From the NCBI GenBank assembly GCA_019925095.2, contig CM034389.1, positions 13,833,435 through 13,897,434 of the forward strand: a stretch of DNA of 64,000 nucleotides. Reading direction: 5' to 3'. The number at the start of each line of letters is the position of its first letter. The first letter of the stretch is position 1. The stretch is from Dendrolimus kikuchii. Its lineage: Eukaryota > Arthropoda > Insecta > Lepidoptera > Lasiocampidae. The notes under the pieces were generated by a model that was not told the DNA's origin, did no database searches, and saw nothing but the letters and a program-made list of their open reading frames with translations. Both the position numbers and the translations under genes were made by a program. Of the stretch, positions 1-10,675 are shown piece after piece.

Positions 1-186
1 CCTGTCCTGGAAAAATAAAATCTAGGACCCGATCTCAATGCCACCTACCGGTTCCAATTGTCAGTCTAAACCATCCGGGGGACCCACTTAAACACACATA
101 AAATATTTTATCAAAATCGGTAAAGTCGTTTTCAAGTTATGCGCGTACATACATTTCTACGATTCATTTTTATACCTATATATTAG
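1..186 (-). mobile_element. Fragment of CGTCTGCCGGG-type Helitron-like element
   Basis: The stretch shares phrases with the copies at 6547, 30376 and 53700: a line about an exact-sized 'acccgat..caatgccacctaccgg' segment, a 'taaaccatcc..gacccactt' segment and 'cacacataaaatattttatcaaaatcgg'. The terminal block that holds CGTCTGCCGGG lies just outside the window. It has no coding capacity. Assignment to Helitrons is by comparison with the better-preserved copies. Confidence 0.55.
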
Positions 187-187
187 A

Positions 188-251
188 TTTAGCAAAATAA
201 CTATAATGTTTATTACCGTTCAACGTGGACAAAGTAGCGGGCAAATGCTAG
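188..251 (+). mobile_element. Helitron-like 3' end fragment
   Basis: A short piece ending GCGGGCAAATGCTAG followed by T. A CTAG terminus followed by host T is the Helitron 3' signature. The 5' part is not recognisable. Confidence 0.4.
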
Positions 252-1410
252 TAGTTAATATAACAAATTCGCATTATAATTAATTATATCTGAAACACTG
301 ATATATGCAACTAAGTATATATCTGGTTAGGAATTTTAAGAAAATAACAGCTTTTTAGTGTCCAGAATAGTTTTTTAGTGTTCAACTAATTAATTCAAAA
401 AATACAGTTGACAAAATGCGACCGAAATGTCAAGTTTTTTTTAAATTTAACAGTAGTAACATAAGTTACTACTTAGGCATCTCAAAAATGCGTACCACTA
501 AATAAAATTGTATTTTAATTAATAATATAGAATATTATGTGAAAGTTATGTTTGGATATTTATACCTTTTTTATTTTGTTTTCACGTCATTAACAATAGC
601 ACCATGTTTAATGACATTTCATACATGTGTAAGTAGATACATAACACTTTATTGCTTACCAATATACACAATTACAAATAATGTATAACTTTCAATAAAG
701 AAAAAGACTAAAAACATATTTATGTCGTTCGAATCGTTTCAACGTTATAACAATCGAAAATGTACGAAAGCGAAGTTACGCGAAAATGTCCACTAAACAC
801 ATTATTAACATCTATCCATGAACATCCCAATACTGGGCTCGGGGCTGCCATATTCTTATGGGAACATGCGGTATACCCAACTATTACCCAAAATTCACTC
901 AAATTCATTCAAATTCACAAAACGTTTATATCGATGTGCATATTTTAATTGACAGCATGTGCCATCACGTCATTTCCATGTGGTAATTGCAACAAATAAC
1001 TCAGATTCCACATCATTATTAGAATATGACGAGGATGTCTTCATTAAACTACCAGGACTATCCACAGTAATAGGTTTTACGAAAAAAAATTTTTTTCTTC
1101 ATGCGAGATTCAAAGACAACGTTGCGTTCAAATGAAGTAAATTCTTTAGTAATAATAGAGCACTAATCTTTAAACACTGTTATAAAAAAGGTCAGGCATT
1201 CGAAAGTGTACTTTGAAAACGAAGTATCACTTGAGAGAAATTAAAGTAGGTAATGAACGAGATTTAAGATTGGACCATGACAAACCAAACAATGCAATGG
1301 GGAAATCAATGCAGCCCCTTTGATATCTACATATTATTACGTTACATACGTAATGAAATGACTACATAAACCTAAATATTAAAAAGTTATTCATCTAAAA
1401 TTATTTATAA
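252..1410. other. AT-rich stretch without genes; old SINE relic at 815-1005
   Basis: No exon with splice sites is evident. The part at about 815-1005 keeps the order of motifs seen in the SINE at 18303-18625: 'actgggctcgggg', 'gcggtatacccaac' and 'atgtggtaattgcaacaa'. It is therefore probably a decayed minus-strand copy without a readable tRNA-like head. Confidence 0.45.
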
Positions 1411-2271
1411 CTAGAGTTTGTCCCGCGGCCACGCCGCGTGCCAATCCCTGGCCGACAGATTTGTTTTACTTACATAAAAACTACATTCGGTTTTTTACAT
1501 ATAATAATAACAAAATAACTAAGTCCATATAATTTATACAACTACCCAGCAAAGCATAGAGGTGAGTCGAAGCCAACCTGATTGGGAGTAATATTATGAG
1601 TAGCACTCCCGGAAAAATTTCCGCGGGATACCCGAAATGTAAAGTGTCGCATGAAGTAAAAAAGGACTTAAGCTATCATTTAAGCGAAATCGTATCGAAA
1701 CCAGCATTAGCTGATGATAAATATTGATTTATGCAATCTAATTTGTACCGTACTCGGAAAAATTCCCGCGAGGTTCTCGGGACACAAAGTATCGTACCAC
1801 TTAAAAAAGAACTTAAACTGTTTTCTTTTCGTGAAAACTATGTCAGAAGAATCTAATTTTTATGCACCCGAATAACTTTAAACCACTCCCGGCCAAATTC
1901 TCGCCGGATTCCCGAGACAAGAAAATTACACATTTTATTACATAAAATTTGCTATCTATCAGTGAAAAAGTCGTATAGGAATTCGATATTCTTTTCAATC
2001 TAGCGATTTTATATATTTCCCAGAAAAAATCCTGCGGGATGCCCAGGATAAAGAGTAGCGTAGATATTCAGTCTAAAAAAATTCTGTCGATCAGCGAAAC
2101 CCCATCTAAATCAGCCTACTAGTTTTTACGTGAATCCCGAACAAACAGACAAGAAATCTAAAAAAAATTGCAGCGTATTCTTCATCGTTTATATAGTCCA
2201 TTCCAGTTGTTTTTTTTAAAATAGCTTCATTGTACAGACACGGCTTGTTTAGAATTTTATAATATTATAGA
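1411..2271 (-). mobile_element. Non-autonomous Helitron-like element, chimeric ends
   Basis: Read on the minus strand it starts TCTATAATATTATAAAATTC at 2271, preceded by A, and ends CTCTAG at 1411, followed by T. A perfect 6-bp stem CGCGGC/GCCGCG with a CAC loop (1424-1438) lies about 10 nt from the CTAG end, as expected of a Helitron 3' terminus. The body has about four units of 130-147 bp (from 1606, 1753, 1885 and 2016), each opening with a CCCGG..TTCCCGCGG-type block. The body and 5' end match the GCGGGCATATCCTAG family, while the 3' hairpin matches the minisatellite family. Confidence 0.7.
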
Positions 2272-2361
2272 TAGATAATAAATACTTTTACTCTTTAGTT
2301 TTTAAGTTTGTTAAGAGATTAACGATATATGAAACATGTCAAAGTGTGTTTGTCAATTGAG

Positions 2362-2605
2362 GAGACTTCGCCAGGTGGTAGGCATTTGCCCGACTGGATG
2401 GCTACCACCCCTGGTCTAAAGTATGTCGCCATAACCACCTTGAGTTGTGTTCCGGCATTAGTAACCAGGTTCCAGTTTCCCTTAAAAGAGCAGCAGCGCA
2501 TTTGTAGCAACTTTGGTGTTGCAAATGTCCATAGGCGATGGTAACCGCTTTCCATCAAGTGGGCCGTCTGCCTGTCTGCTGATCTCCTGCAATAATTTTT
2601 TTTTA
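2362..2605 (+). repeat. Short retroposon-like repeat, family E (3' A-tail type)
   Basis: It runs from the 'ggtggtaggcatttgcccgac' block through 'gtctgctgatctcctgcaat' and ends in a degenerate A/T tail. The same order is found at 8080, 21989, 45775, 55970 and 56457. In the best copies the family is about 320 bp and ends CAATAAAAAA, so it is a SINE or the 3' UTR of a LINE. It codes for nothing; the ORFs that cross it are accidental. Confidence 0.75.
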
Positions 2606-2739
2606 AAAGACTAATATTATCGATTAAAGTTAAACTAACGTCTCTCTTTATGTCTACTTTTACAGTTATTAATTGTAGTGGCCAGCACACAAAATATTAT
2701 GTTTGTAACTCATCAAATGCACATGTTACGCTTGCACTA

Positions 2740-2902
2740 TAAGTATTCTACATCGGGCAACTTTTGCACTGATTCTAAGCACCCCGACCAGAGTAAGTAT
2801 TAGTACGTTCGTTTACGAAATTTTCCCTGACAGAAATCGAACTAGAGACTTCGGAAGTTCAATACAGGTTAACACATAAACCACTAGACTAACAAGGCAG
2901 AT
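2740..2902 (-). mobile_element. tRNA-derived SINE
   Basis: On the minus strand the head reads GCCTTGTTAGTCTAGTGG (box A-like) and, about 40 nt on, AGTTCGATTTC (box B-like). Unrelated tail sequence follows. The tRNA arms do not pair well, so this is not a working tRNA. Confidence 0.65.
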
Positions 2903-4980
2903 TTTGTTAAGTCACTTACTATTTCGTTTAATCTTTATCCAATCATTTGGAGTTCGCACAGCAGATATGTTTTCCTTCAATTTTGACAGACATCTATCAC
3001 ATCAAAAATTCTCTTATCGTTTACACAATTTATTCATATATTTTGACCAACCTTTATATGTTCCCGTACTATTTTTTGACATACAATTTTCATGCCTTTT
3101 AATTAAAGGCTTTTATCACTTTCTTTTTCATTTCTTCCTTTAAAATTTTCAGGGTGCAACTTTCAAAAATCTCCCATTTTACCAAATCACGCAGCTTATG
3201 CAAACTTAATTAAAGTAATCTATCAAAACAAAACTGTTTCATAATAACGACGTTTGACGAAACGCCTAGAAGCCGCTTGATGATCTTAATGTTTGCTCAA
3301 TGTACCGCATCATGAAGCAGAAAGATGATTATGCGAAAATACTTTCTATTTCATGTTCCTGAAGCCGTGTCGATCCCATTCTAATTGTTATAAATGTTAC
3401 GTAAATACACTTATTAAATTTTAAATATTTTAAAGAATAAATCGTCAAAGGCAAGAGAAGTAAGACCTGTAATGTCATCTAGTCATTTAGGATTTAATAG
3501 GAAAAAAATAGAGAAGACGCGACGTTCTTTATAAAGGAAGTAAAAATATATTGACAATTAAATGCTACTACAATTTAAACGAATTTTTTAGAGATGATTT
3601 AAAATACTCTTCACAATACCTATTGCTATACTAAGGTTATTGTGAACTTGTAACACTTTTCATAATATGTGCAATCAATGATTGAGTATTGAAGAACTTA
3701 TCAGAGTTATGTTGTTTCCCGAGTGATTATTATTCATCACTGTTAATAATCCATCCTAGGTTGCTGGACTTGAGCTTACTAGTCTCTAGAGGTAGAAATT
3801 TTACTCGCCACGCTTATTCAAAGCACAAACTTACAGGAATGTTCTGCTTTGCAGATTTAGTCTTAAAAAACTTTTAATTAAATTAAAAATGAATAATTGT
3901 TTTAAGATATGGATTATATTTAAGGAAGTATTATATAATAATATAAAAATTATGTAACCAAACATGAATTTGAATATTGAAGGAATATTCACGAATGCGA
4001 CTTGCTTCTAACTGATTGACTACTATGCGCATAGACATTCGATATCTAATAAAACAGAAAAATTACAAAACATAAAAGTAGAATATTATGCTGGAGAAGC
4101 CATGTGAAAAAAGTTCTTATTAAAAAATAAATAGTTATTACAAACATACAAGCGTTACACACTTTCAAGTTAACACGCTACACCACACATGATAATATGT
4201 AAATATCTAAGAACCATGTCTTGATACTAAATAGGGTTAACTCCATATTAAACTAGTTGCCGAAGTCTAATTAGGCAAAAGACTGTTTTAAGTTATTGAG
4301 AAAAAACATTTTCAAGGTTATATAATTTTTTAATGTAGGTATATTGTACTGAGCTTAAGATAATTATTATAAGATCTCTCTCTCTACCTAAAATTTTATT
4401 ATTAAAATCCACGCAATAATAACGTTAAAGTATGCCTGTAATTTCAAAAATTAAAACAATCATATTATAATATTGCTATTTATAGTTACAATGCCTAAAC
4501 GTAAATGACAGTTTAAAAAAAAATGTTTCGAATAAGGTCCGAAATGGCTAAATTCATTTGTATAAAACTTTTTGGGATTAAAAGATTTTTTAATTTTTAT
4601 GCGTATCTTTTATTTCGATAATTTGGAACGTTCAAAAGAGATATTTAAAGAGGGTTTCTAGGTTGGGGATTTGTTTCCCAAAATGTTTATGTTTTAGGTT
4701 ATAAAATTTTCGAGTAGGAATAGATTTTTTCTCTGGGACATAAAAGTTCGAACCAAGTACTAAAATGTGTCTAAAATTGACGACGGTTTGTGTGTCAAGT
4801 TACTTGTGGTGCAATAAATACATGAAATTGGATAAATTTTAAACTTCAAATTTCACACTCTTCTATATTTGATACAATTTTTTGAAACAATGACCTTCGT
4901 TGTTGTTATAAAAGCCCTTAAAATAGAAGATGTCATAATTAAAGATTAATTTGCTTTTTTCCCTTTTTAATTATAAGATA
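2903..4980. other. AT-rich stretch, nothing recognised
   Basis: About 2.1 kb of AT-rich sequence without a convincing exon, tRNA or known repeat. Short ORFs here have no motif and no codon bias that I can see. Confidence 0.6.
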
Positions 4981-6546
4981 CTATAGTTTACCCCGCGGCT
5001 CCGCCGCGCGTCCAACTCTAGTGCGTACCTCTTGTTTTAAGAGCAGGCGTTAATACAGGATATATTGTATTGTATTTTTATGTTGGTGCTATTTGCCCTC
5101 GGAAGATTTACTTCATTTTATATCGCAAACTATCCCATCTACCGGGATGAATAGTAAATACGTCGATTTTCGGTATTCAGACAGATCGAGTGAAAGTCGC
5201 ATTTTTTTAAAGATTATGATTTTTTATATTTATAAACTTGAGAAATGATTGGTCTCCCATACAAACTTTAATACCCTATTTCAACCCGTTGTAGTTTTAT
5301 TTATATAACTAAATATTGTGTAAACTACACAAACGACCAAATCTACCAAACGTACTAAAACTACCGAAACTACCAAATCTACCAACCAAAACTACCAAAT
5401 CCACCAACTAAAACTACCACAACTACCTAAACTACCACAATTACCAAATCTACCAATCAAAACTACCACAACTACCAAAATTACCACAACTACCAAAACT
5501 ACCACAATTATCAAAACTACCGTAACTACCAAAACAAACACAACTACCAAAACTACCACAACTATCAAAACTACCGCAACTACCAAAACAACCGAATATA
5601 CCAAATCGAACAGCCAAAACTAACAAATCTACAAACCAAAACTACCACAACTATCAAAACTACCAAAATAACCGAATCTACCAAATCTACCAACCAAAAC
5701 TACCATAACTACCCAATTTACAAACCAAAACTACCACAACTACCAAAACTACTACAACTATCAAAACTACCGCAACTACCAAAGCTACCGAATATACCAA
5801 ATCAACTAACCAAAACTACCAAATCTACAAACCAAAACTACCACACCTATCAAAACTACCACAAGTTCCAAAATAACTGAATTTACCAAATCTACCAACC
5901 AAAACTACCAAATCTATAAACCAAAACTACCACAACTACCAATACTACCACTACTACCAAAACTACCACAACTACCAAATCTACAAACCAAAACTACCAC
6001 AACTACCTAATCTACCGAAACTACCAAATCTACAAAACAAAACTACCACAACTACCAAAACTACTACAGCTACCAAAACTACCACAACTACCAAAACAAC
6101 CAAAACTACCAGCATAAACTACCGAAAATAGCAAAACTACCAACCAAAACTACCACAACTACCAAAACAACCAAAACTACCTAAACGATCAAATTGACCA
6201 AAATAAACAAAATGACGCAAGTCACAAACCACAAATAAAAAACCTATCCTAGTCTCCGGGATAAAAAGTATCCCTTGGCCACCCTCGGTATTCAAATTAC
6301 ATATGTACCGAATATCAGCCAAATCGGTCCAATAGTCTTTCCATAAAAGGATAACAAACAGAGAGACAAATATACTTTTATCCCGGAAACTATCCCATTT
6401 TCCGGGATAAAAAGTATCCTATGTTCATTCTCGGCATCGAAAATATATATATACTGAGTTTCAGCCCAATTCCAGTAGTTTTTACGTGAAAACGTAACAG
6501 ACAGACAGACAGAGTTACTTTCGCATTTATAATATTAATAGGGACT
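4981..6546 (-). mobile_element. Helitron-like element A with internal minisatellite
   Basis: On the minus strand it begins TCCCTATTAATATT at 6546, followed by CTGTCTGTCTG and paired 'gggataaaaagtatcc' blocks. It ends in a hairpin (CCGCGGC TCC GCCGCGG inverted, near 4994-5010) and CTATAG at 4981, followed by T. This matches Helitron termini (5' TC, 3' hairpin plus CTAG, A/T target), with one change in the last hexamer. The middle is a minisatellite (5330-6190). There is no Rep/helicase ORF, so it is non-autonomous. Its 5' end directly abuts the CTAG end of the element at 6547. Confidence 0.75.
5330..6190. repeat. Minisatellite, 9-bp period, ACTACCAAA/ACTACCACA
   Basis: About 860 bp of 9-mers, mainly ACTACCAAA, ACTACCACA, TCTACCAAC and variants, without interspersed unique spacers. 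It lies inside the Helitron-like element at 4981-6546. Short ORFs through it (for example a Val-rich one on the minus strand) are by-products of a period divisible by three. Confidence 0.9.
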
Positions 6547-6800
6547 AGCTGTACCCGGCAGACGTTGTCCTGGCCTTAGAAATAAAAATCCAGAACTCGA
6601 TTGCAGCGACATTTACCGGGACCAATATAGTTAATTTAAACCATTCTCGAATACACTTTAATAATAAAAAAACATCAAAATAGGTCCTACCGTTTAGGAA
6701 GACTTTAACGGTGCCACCTACTGGTAGACCTATAATCTTCACCATCCCGGGACCCACTTGAAAACACACAAAAATAATTTCACCTAAATATTGGAACCCG
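6547..6800 (-). mobile_element. CGTCTGCCGGG-type Helitron-like element
   Basis: On the minus strand the 3' end reads CGTCTGCCGGGTACAGCTAG, and the next base is the first T of the neighbouring element A. Inward are the shared phrases 'aatgccacctac'-like, 'taaaccattctcgaat' and 'acccacttgaaaacacac'. No 3' hairpin is obvious, so the Helitron assignment rests on the CTAG/T end and on the other copies (1, 8915, 30376, 31442, 53700). The 5' limit is unclear. Confidence 0.6.
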
Positions 6801-7176
6801 ATTACAGCTAAATTAATTATTTCACATTTATTTTATCAATAAAATAACTCCGACCGAAGCATCTGTTTTAAACGATATTCAGTTTTTTTACATCCTCTTT
6901 GACGATATTTGCAGCACGCATTCTGTCAATTCTATGTCAAACGTCATAAGGTTACATTAAAAAAGTTTATATTGTCCAAAGCGCTAAGGTTAGATTAGAA
7001 ATAATTTGATATGGTGATTAAGTATTCTTAAATTTTCTAATTTTCCGCGCAATTTTCTTAATTTTTTCTTTCATAAGAACCTTCTCCTGACAATAACAAA
7101 CATAACAAAAAAAGAATTAGCGAAATCGGTCCAGCCATTCACGCGTGATGGCGTGACCGAGGGAAATAGGGTTTCA
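6801..7176. other. Old repeat remnants between Helitrons
   Basis: AT-rich; the segment 7110-7160 (gcgaaatcggtccagccatt) resembles the interior of Helitron-like elements, so element B probably landed in an older one. No gene seen. Confidence 0.45.
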
Positions 7177-7274
7177 TCCCTATTAATATTATAAATGTGA
7201 AAGTAACTCTGTCTGTCTGTCTGTCTGTTCCGTTTTCACGTAAAAACTACTGGACCGATTTGGCTGAAACTCAG

Positions 7275-7311
<37 letters not shown>

Positions 7312-7552
7312 TTTCGATGCCGAGAATGAACATAGGATACTTTTTATCCCGAAAAATGGGATAGTTTCCGGGATAAAAATATACTTGTCTTTCTGTTTGT
7401 TATGCTTTTAGGGAAAAACTATTGGACCGATTTAGTTGAAATTCCGTATACATGTAATTTTAATACCGAGGGTGGACAAAGTTTATCTTTTATCCCGGAT
7501 AATGGGATAGATTTATGTAAAGGTTGTCCCAAAAAGTGGGATAGGTTTTTTT

Positions 7553-8335
7553 GTGATTTGTCCTTTTTGTCCGATTTGTCCGAGTTATCCGGTTTGTCTT
7601 TTTTGTCCGATTTGTCCTTTTTGTCCGATTTGTCGGAGTTATTCGACTTGTCCGATTTGTCCTTTGTGTCCGATTTGTCCAATTTGTCCGAGTTGTCGGA
7701 TTTGTCCGAGTTGTCCGAGTTGTCCAATTTGTCCGAGTTGTTCGATTTGTCCGATTTGTCCGAGTTGCCCGATTTGTCCTTTATGTCCGAGTTGTCCGAG
7801 TTGTTCGATTTGTCCGAGTTGTTCGATTTGTCCTGTTTGTCCGAGTTGTCCGATATGTCCGAGTTATCCGAGTTGTCCGATTTGTCCGAGTTGTCCGATT
7901 TTTCCGAGTTGTCCGATTTGTCCGATTTGTCCGAGTTGTCTGATTTGTTCGATTTGTCCTATTTGTCCGAGTTGTCCGATTTGTCCGATTTGTCCGAGTT
8001 GTCCGATTTGTCCGAGCTGTCCTTTTTGTCCGATTCGTCCGATTTGTCCGTTTTGTCCGATTTCTCCTTTTTTTATTTATTTTTTTATTGCAGGAGTTCA
8101 ACAAACAGGCAGACGGCCCACCTGATGGAAAGGGGTTACCATCGCCTATGGACATTTACAACACCAAAGGTGCTACAAATGCGCTGTTGCTCTCTTAAGG
8201 GAGACTGGAACCTGGTCACTAATGCCGGAACACAACACAAGGTTGTTATGGCGGCATTCTCTAGACCAGGGGTGGTCTTTATCCGATTTGTCCGTTTTGT
8301 CTTATTTGTCCGATTTGTTCTTTTTGTCCTTTTTA
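7553..8335. repeat. Minisatellite, 9-bp period, TTGTCCGAT/TTGTCCGAG, interrupted
   Basis: Tandem 9-mers, mostly TTGTCCGAT and TTGTCCGAG with some TTTTTGTCC at the left edge, cover 7553-8070 and resume at 8277-8335 after an inserted family E repeat. Because 9 is a multiple of 3, long frames stay open on both strands (Leu-Ser-Asp/Glu, Cys-Pro-Ile and Arg-Thr-Asn repeats). I do not regard these as genes. Confidence 0.9.
8080..8276 (-). repeat. Family E retroposon inserted in the minisatellite
   Basis: It opens on the left with T-rich sequence and 'attgcaggagttcaac', the reverse complement of the A-tailed end. It runs through 'cagacggcccacctgatgg' to 'accaggggtggt' and is 5'-truncated. Minisatellite units flank it on both sides, so it inserted after the array existed. 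Confidence 0.8.
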
Positions 8336-8914
8336 TCATTAATGTAGTTGTCATAGACGGGGGATAGATAAATATAGCTAGGACGATTTGAAATAAAGGT
8401 TGAAAGTTTCTATAAGACCAATCATTCACAAATTTATAGATATAAAAATTCATCATTTATAAAAATGCGATAGTAACTCGATATGTCTTTCCGTTAAGTT
8501 TTTACGGAAAACTACTAGAAATACTGGATCGGTTTTGCTGTAATTTTGTTTCAATATAGTTTTAATACCGAAAATGGACGTAAATACTTTTCATGCCCGG
8601 AGATGGGATAGTTTGTGATATAAAATGAAATTAAACTTCCGAGTGCAAATAGCACTAACATAAAAATTAAGTACAATGTAACCTGTATTAACAACTCCTG
8701 CTTTTTAATCAAGAAGCACGCACTAGAAGTTGACCCGCGGCGTAGCCACGGAGTTAACTCTAGTTTTTATATACGAGTATATAAGCAATATCATACATGC
8801 CAAAAGGCCGAATATGGCTGACTCTAATATATATGTATATGTCACCTATATAAAATGGAGCCTTCTTCGCAGAAAATAATTTGAAGTGTTGTTTAAATAT
8901 TTTAATATATATAA

Positions 8915-9108
8915 ATTACGTGTCACGTTGTTTGTCCGCGATGGACTGCTAAACTACTTGACCGATTTTAATCAAATTTGCACACCGTGTGCAATTTGAT
9001 CCGACTTGAAAGATAGGATAGCTTACATTTGGACCCGGTAGGTGGCGCTGGAATCGGTTTCTAAATTTTATTTCTTCAGGGCAGAACAACGTCTGCCGGG
9101 ACAGCTAG
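8915..9108 (+). mobile_element. CGTCTGCCGGG-type Helitron-like element
   Basis: It contains 'aggtggcgctggaatcgg' and ends CGTCTGCCGGGACAGCTAG, followed by T. This is the cleanest 3' end of its family in the window. The 5' border is approximate. Confidence 0.65.
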
Positions 9109-10014
9109 TAGTATAATAAAAATGTATAATTGTTTAATTTTGTTTAAAAGCCGGTAAAAGTTTTTTGGGGAAAAAGAACAATGAAATTATTTTATTGTGT
9201 ATGTGGATCTTTGAATGTGAGAAAAATCTAACAATTACGTGATTTAATTGGCACTGTGCATTATATTTTATACGGATTAATGCATTCTTAAGCAAATGGC
9301 ATCTCGAGACGTTGTGTTATAACTATTATACAACCCAAAGGTGAGACATCAATCAATGACCTGTAGGTTTGTTTCTTTTTTAAGTTTTACTAACAGAATA
9401 AAACTTACGAAAACAGAACTCTTATGGTTCCGATTTTACCAATAGGTATGCGGACAAGGGTTGAGATAAATTCTAATATTTCTACATATGAAAAATGAAA
9501 GGCGTTAAAATAATATCTTATCTTCTCACTTAGAAAATATCACCATAGAAATAATTTTAATTATTTTCAAACAATAAATTAATGTGATCTTTGACTTGCA
9601 CCTACTTATGACGTCACAAGTAGACACGCTCGTACAAAATCTATGAGGCTGCGACGACGTAAATTTTTAAAAAGCATTTCTGTTAAGATAGCATTTTGTT
9701 AAGTTTTTACGACCAGTACACATAATAAAGCTATGTTTTAACGGTTTTAGGCACGGCGTTTTACTTGATTTTTATTATTCCGACAATTCGGCCACTTTTC
9801 AGTAGCCGTGATCACGGAAGACAAAGATATCTTGTGTCAATGAGTATTGATAAAGTTTTTTATTTAGCCTACCGCTAACTTGTTCATTTTAAATTGTTGT
9901 TTATAGTTATTATTTACTCTATGGGACCTAATTTAATTTACCACCGCTTCACTACGTGTTGTGTCTTGAAGAGAAGAAGCGGCGCAAGACTAGCTCTAAT
10001 ATTTTTATATGATA
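9109..10014. other. No gene; family J repeat at 9690-9832
   Basis: Mostly AT-rich sequence. The part 9690-9832 carries a dispersed repeat with 'gttttaacggttttagg' and the core 'cacttttcagtagccgtga', shared with 57483-57585 and in part with 44060-44140. Nothing else is recognisable. Confidence 0.55.
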
Positions 10015-10352
10015 CCAGGATATGCCCGCCACTTCGTCCAGGCTTGACTTGAAATTCCCGGAACACAAAGTACCACAGCATTTAAAAAAGAATGTAAGCT
10101 ATCGTTTTAGTAAAAACTGTGTCGGAATAAGTAAATTTTTATGCACCCGAACAACTATAAACCGCTCCCGGGAAATTTCCCACGGGATTCCCGGGACAAA
10201 ATATATCACACTTTTTGTTACATCAAATTTTCTATCGATTAGTGAAAAAATCACATTGGAATTCGAATATTTTTTTAATCTGAACATTTCAAATAATTCC
10301 ATGATAAATGCCCGATAGACACGACATTTTTAGATTTTTTTAATATTATAGA
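10015..10352 (-). mobile_element. GCGGGCATATCCTAG-family Helitron-like element (short)
   Basis: On the minus strand the 3' end reads GGCGGGCATATCCTGG at 10015, where the family has CTAG. The 5' end TCTATAATATTA lies at 10352. Inside are two CCCGGGAAAT..CCCACGGGATT-type blocks. It is shorter than the copies at 16361 and 45051, through loss of internal units. Confidence 0.65.
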
Positions 10353-10380
10353 TTAAAATAGATGAAAGGTTAAATAAAAA

Positions 10381-10663
10381 GAATGTGGAAAGAATGCATG
10401 ACGAAAGAATGACTAATCAGATATACAATGCAAAAGTGGATGGATGCAGAAGTCGTGGAAGGCCACGACACACCTTCCATGATCAAATTGATCGTGTACT
10501 AGCAGAAGGTGATGTCAGGAGCCTTAAGAACAGACGAGCTTGCATGACAAGAGTTATGAATGTCAAAGAGGCAAGTGAGGTGTGTAAGAATAAGCCTAAA
10601 TGGCACTCTGTTGTTCGTGCCTACCCCGCAAGGGAACTGGCGTGAAGTTATGTATGTATGTAT
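10381..10663 (+). mobile_element. RTE-type LINE, 3' fragment with target-site duplication
   Basis: The last ~280 bp of the same LINE that is nearly complete at 47871-53569. It encodes the C-terminal VERMHDERM..KVDGCRSRGRPRHTFHDQ..ARELA region and ends in (TATG)n. It is flanked by a perfect 12-bp direct repeat GTTAAATAAAAA (10369-10380 and 10664-10675), which shows it is a separate 5'-truncated insertion. The 86-codon frame is a relic, not a gene. Confidence 0.9.
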
Positions 10664-10675
10664 GTTAAATAAAAA

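Larger units (their letters stand above)
7177..8763 (+). mobile_element. Helitron-like element B with internal minisatellite
   Basis: It starts TCCCTATTAATATT at 7177, preceded by A, then CTGTCTGTCTG, a (TA)n tract at about 7275-7305 and mirrored 'ggataaaaat' blocks. It ends with a CGCGG..CCACGG hairpin and CTCTAG at 8758-8763, followed by T. These are canonical Helitron ends at an A/T target. Inside are a 9-bp minisatellite and a family E retroposon (8080-8276). No transposase is encoded. It is the best-preserved of the three minisatellite copies (A, B, C). Confidence 0.8.

Noticed and set aside
5330..6190. CRISPR-like array
   Set aside because: Units are 9 bp and contiguous with no unique spacers, in a eukaryotic transposon.
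7402..8367. Long frame of 321 codons with Leu-Ser-Asp/Glu repeats, and Cys-Pro and Arg-Thr frames over the same DNA
   Set aside because: The DNA is a 9-bp tandem array, so any frame without a stop in one unit stays open on both strands. The frame also runs through a retroposon and the Helitron flanks.
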